From UBA7328 sp965247965 (lineage in GTDB: Bacteria > Bacteroidota > Bacteroidia > Chitinophagales > Saprospiraceae), in NCBI GenBank assembly GCA_965247965.1, contig OZ252053.1:5890001-5954000 (forward strand): a DNA stretch of 64,000 nt, written 5' to 3'. Positions 55,366 to 63,696 of the stretch are shown here, in pieces; position 1 is the stretch's first letter, and each line of letters opens with the position of its first letter. The translations under genes and the position numbers were made by a program. The notes under the pieces are model-generated. The model was not told where the DNA came from. It did no database searches and saw only the letters and a program-made list of their open reading frames with translations.

Positions 55366-56049
55366 ATGAAAAAATCGCTTATAGCCATCGCCGCTGCCCT
55401 TGCATTGAGCGCATGTGCCACTCTTCAGAATCTGCTAATGGAACCCACAGCATTTGAAACCATCACAGCACTCCGTGAAGTCCTTAACAGCAGTGCCTTC
55501 AGAACCATTACCAAACTTGCGAAAATTCAAAGAGATGGAGTTGAAAGCCTCTTGCCCGAAGAACTTCAACCTGTCCTAACTACACTGAAAAATGTGGGCC
55601 TTGGCAACGAAATAGATAAAGTCACCAAGGCCATCGGCGATGCCTCGGGAGTCGTATTAGAAGAATCAAAGGGCATCATGGCTGATGCCGTTAAAGAAGT
55701 GAAATTTACGGATGCAGTGGCCATTGTCACCGGTGCCAAAAATGCAGCCACAATCGCCATGAAAAATGCGATGTACGGCGCGGTCAAGAAAAGGTACAGC
55801 GCAAGATTGCACACGGAACTCGATAAGACGGTTGCAAATAAATATTGGCCTATGGCACAATCGGCTTTTAATCTTTTTGCCAGCAACAAAATTGAAGGGG
55901 GTCTTTCGGATTTCCTGGCAGAGAGGGCCGTGGATGCACTGTTTATAGGAATGGGTAAGGAAGAGGCTGTGATAAGACAAAATCCCGAAAGTTTGGGCAA
56001 AGCGGTTGTAACTAAAGTTTTTGATTATTATAAAAATAGAAGTTCTTAG
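55366..56049 (+). CDS. DUF4197 lipoprotein
   Basis: A 227-residue helical protein with a lipoprotein signal (MKKSLIAIAAALALSACATL). The DUF4197 pattern is VKKRYSARLHTELDKTVANKYWPMAQSAFN plus the regular helices KVTKAIGDASGVVLEESKGIMADAVKEV and LSDFLAERAVDALFIGMGKEEAVIRQNP. It is probably periplasmic; the function is unknown. Its stop overlaps by 4 bp the C-terminus of the convergent sulfotransferase, in a dispersed repeat. Confidence 0.85.
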   Translation: MKKSLIAIAAALALSACATLQNLLMEPTAFETITALREVLNSSAFRTITKLAKIQRDGVESLLPEELQPVLTTLKNVGLGNEIDKVTKAIGDASGVVLEESKGIMADAVKEVKFTDAVAIVTGAKNAATIAMKNAMYGAVKKRYSARLHTELDKTVANKYWPMAQSAFNLFASNKIEGGLSDFLAERAVDALFIGMGKEEAVIRQNPESLGKAVVTKVFDYYKNRSS

Positions 56050-57173
56050 CCTGCACTGAGCGCAGTCGAAGTGTCTACCGTCGGGTACCCCATCTTTTCA
56101 AACGCGAATGCGCACTCCTTTTCGATTCTTTTTTGCAAAGTTGGGTTCAGGGTGTGTTTGTTTTTCTTATAACCCTTTTTAGATTCGGCGTAAGCCTTTA
56201 TTTTTTCATCTAATTCCGGATTGTATTCCAGATCCAGTTTCCGATAAAGTTTTTTCACAATGTTGACTGCATCGTGCTGAAACTCTTCAAACCTTATCTC
56301 AAACAATTGATTCTCAGGGATTAATGATTTTTGAGCAAAGAATTTTTGCATCATCGATTTATAGTAATAGAAGATTTTATCCATGGTCTCTTGCTTGGAA
56401 TATTTATCCAGAAATTGGGTTTGAATGACCAAATCGTACATTAAATAAGTCGACGGGATTACGTCGTATGGATTGCGATAGATATGTATAAATTTGGCAT
56501 TTGGATAGATATCCAGAAGGCCTTTGATGCGCCCGGTATTGTGCGGGTTTTTGATCACCAAAGGTTTGAATCCGTTGGACATTGAGATTTTCTGCATCAT
56601 ACGACAATAAGCGCGTTTCCACTTTTTATAAACCAATGGGCTGATATTTTCGTGAAGTGCAAATTTTTGATAGTAGGATTCATTTTTGGGAAAAAAGAAG
56701 CTATGACTTGCACTGTGAGATGAGAAGGTAGCGATGGCATTTTCCTCTTCATGAGGTAAATCCAGTTCTAATTCCATATTATCCTGCGGTCTTGTCGACG
56801 GAAGGAGTAGGGACATAATTTTCTTCAAAAGATATCCTCCGGCTATGGATACATTAGGTAAAAATCCCTGGTAGTAAGTGAGGTAGGCATATTTTGCATC
56901 TTTGCTGAGTAAGTAATGCAAAAAGGTAGTACCACAGCGCCAATGTCCGATAATAAAAATTGGGTCTTCTACCTCAAAAGTTTTTCTCCTTCTTATCACA
57001 AAAATCAGCCATTCTAAAAACTGAAATGGTGCCGATAGAATCGACAATATCGTAATAACTGTTGCCTTTGGAATTTTTCGCCAATGGACTCCTTTATTTT
57101 GTATAAGCAAGACCACCCAGATGTAAGGATTTATGGTGAAATATTGATGAGCGGTAATGTTTGCCTTAGCCAT
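56046..57173 (-). CDS. sulfotransferase-family protein
   Basis: The start at 57173 (MAKANITAHQYFTINPYIWV) is preferred to one 11 codons upstream. The PAPS 5'-phosphosulfate loop is DPIFIIGHWRCGTTFLHYLL (about residues 72-91). The 3'-phosphate site is KFIHIYRNPYDVIPSTYLMY. The N-terminal hydrophobic stretch suggests membrane association. Family members transfer sulfate to carbohydrates or lipids. The last codons (DTSTALSAG, stop) are encoded by a dispersed repeat, so the C-terminus has been altered by it. Confidence 0.85.
   Translation of the reverse strand: MAKANITAHQYFTINPYIWVVLLIQNKGVHWRKIPKATVITILSILSAPFQFLEWLIFVIRRRKTFEVEDPIFIIGHWRCGTTFLHYLLSKDAKYAYLTYYQGFLPNVSIAGGYLLKKIMSLLLPSTRPQDNMELELDLPHEEENAIATFSSHSASHSFFFPKNESYYQKFALHENISPLVYKKWKRAYCRMMQKISMSNGFKPLVIKNPHNTGRIKGLLDIYPNAKFIHIYRNPYDVIPSTYLMYDLVIQTQFLDKYSKQETMDKIFYYYKSMMQKFFAQKSLIPENQLFEIRFEEFQHDAVNIVKKLYRKLDLEYNPELDEKIKAYAESKKGYKKNKHTLNPTLQKRIEKECAFAFEKMGYPTVDTSTALSAG
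56048..56074. repeat. dispersed repeat at sulfotransferase 3' end
   Basis: GCCTGCACTGAGCGCAGTCG followed by AAGTGTC, a copy of the CCTGAGCGCAGTCGAAGG repeat. It supplies the final eight codons and stop of the sulfotransferase and overlaps the last bases of the DUF4197 gene. Confidence 0.7.
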
Positions 57174-57213
57174 AACTAGCACTGAAATGTTTCGGTATTT
57201 GTGCAAACATAAA

Positions 57214-57253
57214 GAAAGGGAGTCGATCCCTTCAAGGGATTGCCTCCCTTTTT
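57214..57253. promoter_or_regulatory. terminator-like hairpin in a divergent leader
   Basis: AAAGGGAG, TCG, ATCCCTT, C, AAGGGAT, TGC, CTCCCTTT forms an 8+7-bp stem with a small internal loop and T-runs on both sides. It lies between the divergent sulfotransferase and SNF2 starts, where no gene ends. It could attenuate the sulfotransferase leader or isolate the two transcripts. Confidence 0.55.
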
Positions 57254-57342
57254 GCTTGATAATAAATGCTCCAAGCCCAAATTGTGCGTGACTGTCATAC
57301 CATTTTTGATAATTTGAATCCGGTTATTTTCGCATCTTCCTT

Positions 57343-60264
57343 ATGAATGCTCAAAGTATGCCTTCTGGTATTGTTTACAACCTTTCTTTTGACAAAGTAC
57401 TACAAGTGTACTTACCAAGTGTATTCATAGCTCAAATGGATCAAAATGGCGCTTTGGGATTTATGGAAAAGAAAGGTACTCCCGAAATACTCGAAAGTTA
57501 TGGGCACTACCAATCCGGCAGCATTCACCAACCATTGCTTGCTATATGCGAGAAGTTGAGCCCGAAAATGCTTCAACAGCAATTTATCAATTCTAAACGA
57601 TTGACGGTATCAAAGGCATTAGAAGACCCAAATGTAAAGAAAGCGATCCTTGGCATTGTAAATCGAAAAATGCATCAATTCTTTTCTCATATAATGGAAA
57701 ATAAGTTTCCCATATGTCTAAATATTGAAAGGTCGATATCTCTTGAAAAATTAAGACTAAAACCTATTGATCAAACAGTAGAACCCATATTATATTTTAA
57801 GAAAACTTCACAAGGAATAGAGTATAGTTTAGCTATTCGAGACCAAAACCTCCAATGGTATCCTTGTGAGAGAAATGTTATTGTCGTATGCGACCACCCA
57901 GGATGGATAATTGAAAATAGTGAATTATTCAGGCTCAATCATATCAATGGCAACAAATTAAAACCGTTTCTTCAGAAAAAGACGGTCAAAATACCCAATC
58001 ATCTGACCCATGAATACTTGAAAAAATTTGTAAAGGACATCATCGCTAAAGCGAGCGTCAAAGCTGAAGGATTTGAAATACGCAAATTCAATCATCGACC
58101 AAAGGCTACGTTGCGTCCTACTAAAAATTTTATTTCTAATGAGTGGATGTTAGAGCTTTTATTCCAATACGGCGAGGAGACTTTTCAGCATAGAAGCGTT
58201 GAGAATAGCCGCACACGACTTCAATTTCCCGGAGATCAGGCTGTTCAATTTACCGTTACCGAAAGGCAAAATGCGGTTGAAAAAATGTATACAGACAAAA
58301 TAGCGGGCATGGGTCTGATGCTTAATAATTTCGATCACTGGACACTCAACAGCAATACCGAAGACCCCTACGAACTGCTCTTGTGGTTACAAAGCAAACA
58401 TAAAAGCTTTGCTAAAATAAATGTAAATGTGAAGCTACCGGACATTGATGATCATGCACTTTCTAAAGACAGCCCGTTGATACAAATATCACAGGTGGAA
58501 AACAATGACTGGTTTGATATATATGGAGTCATCACTGTTGGGAAATATCAAATTCCCTTCAGGGAGCTAATTGACTATATCCGAAATGAAAACCGAATAT
58601 GCTCACTACCGGATGGAACTTGTTTTATTATTCCTATAGAATGGATGACCAAATATCAGGGTCTTGCACGATGGGCAAAAGTAAACGATGACGGTGTGAG
58701 AATATTGAGAAGTCAATTTTCTCTTCTTGAAGAACCAGAGCAAGATCTTTCTCCAGAGGTCAATGCCATGGTAAACAGCGATATTGTATACACACCTTCC
58801 GATCAACTCAATGCTACATTGCGCCATTATCAACTCCAGGGAATTCGATGGCTGATTAGTCATCAAATCGCCCAATTAGGATGTTGTCTCGCTGATGATA
58901 TGGGATTGGGAAAAACAGTGCAGACTCTGAGCGCCCTTTTGTATGCCAAAGAGAACCTATTTTCAGAACAAAAACCAAATGCTCAAGCGGTGCAAATAAA
59001 TATGTTCGAAAAAGAGCATATCGATCAATTACAGTCCCTTTGCGCCATCATCATTATGCCTGCCTCCCTTATATTCAACTGGTATAGTGAGATCAAAAAA
59101 TTTGTTCCGTTTTTTCATGTAAAATCGCATATTGGGACAAGAAGAACTCAAGAAGTAAAGGAACTTAAGCTCTACGACCTTGTGCTTACGAGCTACCAAA
59201 CGGCACTAAGAGATATTGATCTGCTTTCTCAAGTGGACTGGAGCTATATCGTTCTGGATGAGTCTCAGTATATCAAGAATCATAAATCCAGGATCTTTTC
59301 AGCTATTCAGAAGTTGCCGTCACAATATAAGCTTTCCCTCTCAGGCACGCCTATTGAAAATTCACTGTCTGACCTTTGGGCACAGATGCAATTCATTAAT
59401 CCCGATATACTTGGCGCCTATTCCTTTTTCAAAAAACATTTTCAAATACCCATTGAAAAGAATAAGGATGAGAAAATGCTGGAAGAATTAAAAAAGTTGA
59501 CCCAACCCTATATCCTGCGGCGCACTAAAGAGGAAGTGCTCAAAGACTTACCAGAAAAAACCGAACAAGTCATCTATTGCGAAATGTCAAAAGAGCAGAA
59601 ATCCTTATATGAAAAGGAAAAAAGCGCGGCGCGCAATCTTATATTAAAGGCTGATGTAAACGATCCTCAAATCAGAATTCAAGTCTTAACTACATTATTG
59701 AGATTGCGTCAACTTGCTAATCATCCTTCTCTCTATAAAGAGGACTATAAACATGGATCCGGGAAATATGAAGTCCTAAATGAAAACATCAGGACAGTCG
59801 TAAGATCAAAGCATAAAGCATTACTATTCAGCTCATTCACCGGCCATCTCGATATCATTTCGAATTTTTTAAAAGAATCCGCTATTCCGTTTGTCACCCT
59901 TACCGGTCAGACCGCTCAAAAGGAACGTCAAAGAGCAGTGCAAAAATTTCAGGGAGACAAGAGCATATCGTTTTTCTTGATTTCTATTAAGGCAGGAGGT
60001 ACAGGCCTCAACCTCACAGCAGCTGACTATGTCTTCTTACTAGATCCGTGGTGGAATCCCTTTGTCGAAAATCAAGCAATAGCTCGTGCCCATCGTATCG
60101 GCAGTAACCACCAGCTCACCGTTTTGCGGTACATCACTAAAGACACCATAGAAGAAAAGATTATGATCCTGCAACAAAAGAAGCGCGATCTTTCTGAAGA
60201 CATCCTTGGGATTAATGAAGCACCCGAATGGAATAAGGAAGAACTTGGGTTTCTTCTAGACTAA
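57343..60264 (+). CDS. SNF2-family DNA-dependent ATPase/helicase
   Basis: A 973-residue Swi2/Snf2-type motor. Residues 1-480 are an N-terminal extension with no known motif. The motor starts LRHYQLQGIRWLISHQIAQL (motif Q region), CCLADDMGLGKTVQTLSALL (I), VLDESQYIKNHKS (II, DESQ), LSLSGTPIENSLSDLWAQM (III), ALLFSSFTGHLDIIS (IV) and FFLISIKAGGTGLNLTAADYV with DPWWNPFVENQAIARAHRIG (V-VI). It translocates on DNA and remodels protein-DNA complexes, perhaps RNA polymerase like RapA. No restriction-modification or phage-defence partners are adjacent. Confidence 0.94.
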   Translation: MNAQSMPSGIVYNLSFDKVLQVYLPSVFIAQMDQNGALGFMEKKGTPEILESYGHYQSGSIHQPLLAICEKLSPKMLQQQFINSKRLTVSKALEDPNVKKAILGIVNRKMHQFFSHIMENKFPICLNIERSISLEKLRLKPIDQTVEPILYFKKTSQGIEYSLAIRDQNLQWYPCERNVIVVCDHPGWIIENSELFRLNHINGNKLKPFLQKKTVKIPNHLTHEYLKKFVKDIIAKASVKAEGFEIRKFNHRPKATLRPTKNFISNEWMLELLFQYGEETFQHRSVENSRTRLQFPGDQAVQFTVTERQNAVEKMYTDKIAGMGLMLNNFDHWTLNSNTEDPYELLLWLQSKHKSFAKINVNVKLPDIDDHALSKDSPLIQISQVENNDWFDIYGVITVGKYQIPFRELIDYIRNENRICSLPDGTCFIIPIEWMTKYQGLARWAKVNDDGVRILRSQFSLLEEPEQDLSPEVNAMVNSDIVYTPSDQLNATLRHYQLQGIRWLISHQIAQLGCCLADDMGLGKTVQTLSALLYAKENLFSEQKPNAQAVQINMFEKEHIDQLQSLCAIIIMPASLIFNWYSEIKKFVPFFHVKSHIGTRRTQEVKELKLYDLVLTSYQTALRDIDLLSQVDWSYIVLDESQYIKNHKSRIFSAIQKLPSQYKLSLSGTPIENSLSDLWAQMQFINPDILGAYSFFKKHFQIPIEKNKDEKMLEELKKLTQPYILRRTKEEVLKDLPEKTEQVIYCEMSKEQKSLYEKEKSAARNLILKADVNDPQIRIQVLTTLLRLRQLANHPSLYKEDYKHGSGKYEVLNENIRTVVRSKHKALLFSSFTGHLDIISNFLKESAIPFVTLTGQTAQKERQRAVQKFQGDKSISFFLISIKAGGTGLNLTAADYVFLLDPWWNPFVENQAIARAHRIGSNHQLTVLRYITKDTIEEKIMILQQKKRDLSEDILGINEAPEWNKEELGFLLD

Positions 60265-60285
60265 CAAAATAATCCAAGAATTTGA

Positions 60286-60504
60286 CAAAACAATGCAAAC
60301 GCTTATCGCAACAATTTTTTTGAAAAAGGTATTGACTATTATTTTGATCGGCAATTCGGTAGGTCGGCAAGGCGATTCAAAGAGGTGTTGGAGGTTGATG
60401 AATTTGACATAGCTGCCCAATATTACCTTGACAAATCAGTGGACTATATTGTGAATGGTGTAGAGGAGGACTGGAGTGGGGTGGAGGAGATGATTATGAA
60501 ATAG
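60286..60504 (+). pseudogene. C-terminal relic of a nucleotide-cyclase-type TPR tail
   Basis: An open 72-codon tail without a start reads NAYRNNFFEKGIDYYFDRQF, then ARRFKEVLEVDEFDIAAQYY and VNGVEEDWSGVEEMIMK, stop. This resembles the TPR-like region C-terminal to class III cyclase domains (pattern F..G..yyf.r.F..A...F, ending W.GVE.M..K). It follows the SNF2 gene by 20 bp. The catalytic part is gone, so it is a relic of a third cyclase in this window. Confidence 0.5.
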
Positions 60505-60764
60505 CGCAGACCTTGCATAGCGAGCGTCAGTGGTGATGAAGTGATTCTTTTTTTCTTTCTGAGTTCTTTCCTTTCTTGGATGCCTGCTGCTACTAAAGAC
60601 ATAAATTTTTAATTCTTTACCCTACAAATATATTCCCTTTTGGTCGGCAAACCATCAACGTTATTTATGAGAGTAGAAGCCGTCTACCCTGCCCGACTTG
60701 ACGTCAGGTCAGGCGGGCGTCAGCCGTCCACCGTGTATCGCCTGCCCTGAGCGCAGTCGAAGGG
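60505..60764. other. gene-free region with dispersed repeat
   Basis: No gene seen. Near 60700 is GCCCGACTTGACGTCAGGTC / AGGCGGGCGTCAGCC, an imperfect hairpin. It is followed by a CCTGCCCTGAGCGCAGTCGA repeat copy (60741-60760) that abuts the stop codon of the next gene. Confidence 0.6.
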
Positions 60765-61721
60765 TCACTTCTTCAACCCAATCTCCCTCAACCGCTGATC
60801 GAGGTATTCCCCTGCGGTCATAGCTTCGAATTGTAAAGGATTTTCATCAGTTACGCATTTTTCCAGGCAGGTAAGATCCATACTCGCCACAGGATGCATA
60901 AAGAAAGGTATGGAAAGTCTGGGTTTGTGCCATTCTTCGCGGGGAGGGTTCACCACCCTATGCGTGCTAGACTTTAGATAATTGTTGGTCAATCTCTGGA
61001 GCATGTCTCCTACGTTGAGTACGATTTCGTCTTCTTCGGGTTCTATGGCCTTCCACTGATTATTTTTGTCCATGAGTTGTAGTCCGCCTGCAGAGGCGCC
61101 GACCAAAAGGGTAATGAGATTTATATCCTCATGCTGCTCCGCTCTTATCGAATTTTTGGGTTCCTCAGTAATAGGAGGATAGTGAATTGCGCGCAAAATG
61201 CTCAATCCATCTCGAGTTTGCGATTCGAAATAATCCTCTGCTAATTCGAGATGTAATGCAATAGCCCTCAATAAGTGACTGCCCACTTTTTCAAATGCCT
61301 TGTACAATTGTCGTCCCTTTTTCGAGAATTGGGGTAACTCAGCCACATTCTCAACATTCGCATAAGCTTCTTCGCTCGAATTAGAATATTCCACTTCCTG
61401 GCCAAACTGAAAAAATTCCTTCAAATCCACAGCATCGTAGCCTTTGGCGCGTTCAGTCCCAAAGGAGGTATATCCTCTCTGGCCTGCCAGTTCGGGAATC
61501 TCGTATTTCTTTTTGACCTCCACAGAAAGACCAAAAAATGCTTTGCTGCTCATGTAAAAATCATTTATCAAGTCTTGAGAAATGCCGTGATTGGCAACTC
61601 CCACAAATCCAATGTTGTGAAAAGCATCACCGAGTTTTTTTACAAACCCATTTCTCTGGCCTGAAGAGCCTTGAAGAAATTGCGAAAGATCGACTACGGG
61701 TATAACTCCATTATTGGTCAT
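60765..61721 (-). CDS. 2OG-Fe(II) oxygenase, isopenicillin-N-synthase-like
   Basis: A 318-residue non-haem iron oxygenase. The N-terminal DIOX_N part is GVIPVVDLSQFLQG and LGDAFHNIGFVGVANHGIS. The C-terminal jelly roll has the iron ligands HEDIN (His-x-Asp in AEQHEDINLITLLVG) and STHRVVNPP (His), and the 2-oxoglutarate Arg in KPRLSIPFFMHPV. Substrates in this superfamily include peptides, gibberellin-like and ethylene-forming compounds, so nothing specific can be said. Its stop codon touches a dispersed repeat. Confidence 0.9.
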   Translation of the reverse strand: MTNNGVIPVVDLSQFLQGSSGQRNGFVKKLGDAFHNIGFVGVANHGISQDLINDFYMSSKAFFGLSVEVKKKYEIPELAGQRGYTSFGTERAKGYDAVDLKEFFQFGQEVEYSNSSEEAYANVENVAELPQFSKKGRQLYKAFEKVGSHLLRAIALHLELAEDYFESQTRDGLSILRAIHYPPITEEPKNSIRAEQHEDINLITLLVGASAGGLQLMDKNNQWKAIEPEEDEIVLNVGDMLQRLTNNYLKSSTHRVVNPPREEWHKPRLSIPFFMHPVASMDLTCLEKCVTDENPLQFEAMTAGEYLDQRLREIGLKK

Positions 61722-61955
61722 AACTACGGCATTTTATCGATAACTATAAATTATACATAAATTTAATATGATTTTTCATATTAATAAATTAAAGATAATT
61801 TGAATGAAATGTGGCAGTAGTGGCGGGCTGTTTGTTTTTTGTTGTTGATGGGAACTACTGATAACCAACACCAACAACTATTTTGCATTTCGACTATTAA
61901 GCCATAAATTGAACACATCATCTGAAATTCAATTCAATAATGCAAATACGCCACC
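61722..61955. other. AT-rich spacer with gtt/caac hairpin
   Basis: No gene. TTTGTTGTTGATGGGAACTA and AACCAACACCAACAACTA (61835-61885) form an inverted pair of the gtt/caac low-complexity type also seen at 22739-22815. Confidence 0.5.
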
Positions 61956-63025
61956 ATGGTATACGGTAATAATTCTTCGCTCAAGGAGGTTTCCATCTCC
62001 ATTGCCTATTGGATAGGGGCTACCAATTTGTTTGTCTTCATGCGATTTGCCCACCACGAATTCGATCATGATCACAGCGTAGTCGTTGCTTTTTTCCAGC
62101 TAATGCAAAGGGGTACCATATACGGCGTATTATTGGGAATTGTCATGTATATGCTGAAGATCGCTTTCACTCAAAAAAACTACGAGCATATTCCATATGC
62201 CCGATTAATCGCGTACCAGACCATTATCTATGCTGCCATTATTATGATCGCCATGACAGGTGTGAAAGTGATCACAATGGTCAATGTGAACGGGGTTGTG
62301 AATCGCGAGCAGTTCAGGTTGGAGTTTTTTACATTGGACACCCTGGTCGCTATGACTTTTTTTTTGGTATTTGCAGCGTTGTATAACCTTCTTTACCAGA
62401 TCGTGCAAAAATTCGGACCGGGCAATTTCTGGCGAATGGTAACGGGCAAGTACTACTCTCCAAAAGAAGAAGAAAAAATATTTATGTTTTTGGATCTGCG
62501 GTCATCTACGACTATAGCAGAAAAAATAGGACATAAAAAATATAGCGAATTAATCCAGGAATGCTTCAAGGACATATCGGTTATTGGCGATTATGGAGGA
62601 GAAGTGTACCAATATGTCGGCGATGAAGCAGTATTTACATGGGATGCTACAAAAAAAATGCACATCGCAAAAGTATCAAAGCGTTTTACGCCTTTCAGGG
62701 AAGGATAGCGAGTAAAAAAGATCATTACCATTCTAAATATGGCTTGGTACCCGTTTTTAAAGCTGGCCTTCACGGAGGAACGGTAATGGTAGCAGAGGTC
62801 GGCATTCTCAAAAAGGAAATTGCATTTCACGGTGACACGATTAATACTGCTGCACGCATCCAGGCCTTGTGCAATGAAAAGGACAAAATCTTTCTTGCTT
62901 CAGACTATTTCCAAGGATTAACAAAGAAAAACGGAGATTTCGATTGGGAGGACATGGGAAATATCATACTAAAAGGAAGAAAGAGCCATACGAAATTATA
63001 CCATCCCGCTGTGGTAGAACTGTAG
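61956..63025 (+). pseudogene. membrane adenylate/guanylate cyclase, frameshifted at A8
   Basis: The first frame has four transmembrane helices (IAYWIGATNLFVFMRF, GTIYGVLLGIVMYMLKIAF, LIAYQTIIYAAIIMIAMTGV, TLVAMTFFLVFAALYNLLY). The cyclase core start follows: EEKIFMFLDLRSSTTIAEKI (metal Asp) and VYQYVGDEAVFTWDATKK (second Asp). The frame then shifts at an A8 run (62651-62658); one extra A would continue NAHRKSIKAFYAFQ, KAGLHGGTVMVAEVG and HGDTINTAARIQALC to the stop at 63025. All catalytic motifs are present across the two parts. It is either a decayed gene, a homopolymer sequencing error or a slippage-expressed gene. Confidence 0.85.
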
Positions 63026-63153
63026 CGGCGAATTTATTCGCCGTATAAATCTACCTGACAGAATAATTCTATATTAGGGGAATAGCTCTGAATTTAAAGT
63101 GGACTTATTAAGAGATCACAAAATGGTGTACACAATTTCTGAAATAATATAAA

Positions 63154-63696
63154 ATGAAATACCTAAAAGTCTTTTTCACAGTCGCACTCAGCACTTTTTT
63201 AGCAACCTTCTTGATCATCAATGCGCAGGACACCACTATGATAGCCACACCTGAAGGAAACATAGGAATCGGAACGTCTAATCCCGTAGAAAAACTCCAT
63301 GTAGAGGGAGGCTTAATCCTCAATTCAGCCAAAGGTTTTTACCGCATCAAACATGGAGGAACAAATGACGGGTGGTTTATAGGCACGTTTGGAGGTGGTA
63401 AGAATTTGACATTCCTTACCGATCCCGCCTCAGGCGGAGGCGCGAATCAGCTGAACATTACCCAGGATGGCAATGTCGGCATCGGTACAACAGAACCTAC
63501 AGAGGCATTGGATGTAGTTGGTAATATTAATGTGAGCGGCCTTATTAATGGAGTAGATATATCCAGCATCAGCAGTTCTGACAATCGGGAATCTAAATAT
63601 TTTCAATTTCGGACCAATAGTAACCAATTCGATGTAACATCAGAGGATATCCAATTGGATTTTCAAGCTAATAATTTTGATAAAATTTATCACTAG
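63154..63696 (+). pseudogene. adhesin/tail-fibre-like secreted protein, cut by IS4-type element
   Basis: The signal peptide VALSTFLATFLIINAQD is followed by repeats GNIGIGTSNPVEKLHVEG and GNVGIGTTEPTEALDVVG, typical of large exported or tail-fibre-like proteins of Bacteroidota. Sequence continues NVSGLINGVDISSISSSDNR and then stops at TAG (63694-63696), where the next IS appears to begin (TAGTGTCCCGAC). Related proteins go on for several hundred residues, so the 3' part is displaced. Its function is unknown; such repeats often decorate the cell surface. Confidence 0.7.

Noticed and set aside
57343..60264. SNF2 helicase as part of a phage-defence island (DISARM-like)
   Set aside because: No methyltransferase, PLD or DUF1998 partner is adjacent; neighbours are a sulfotransferase and a cyclase relic.
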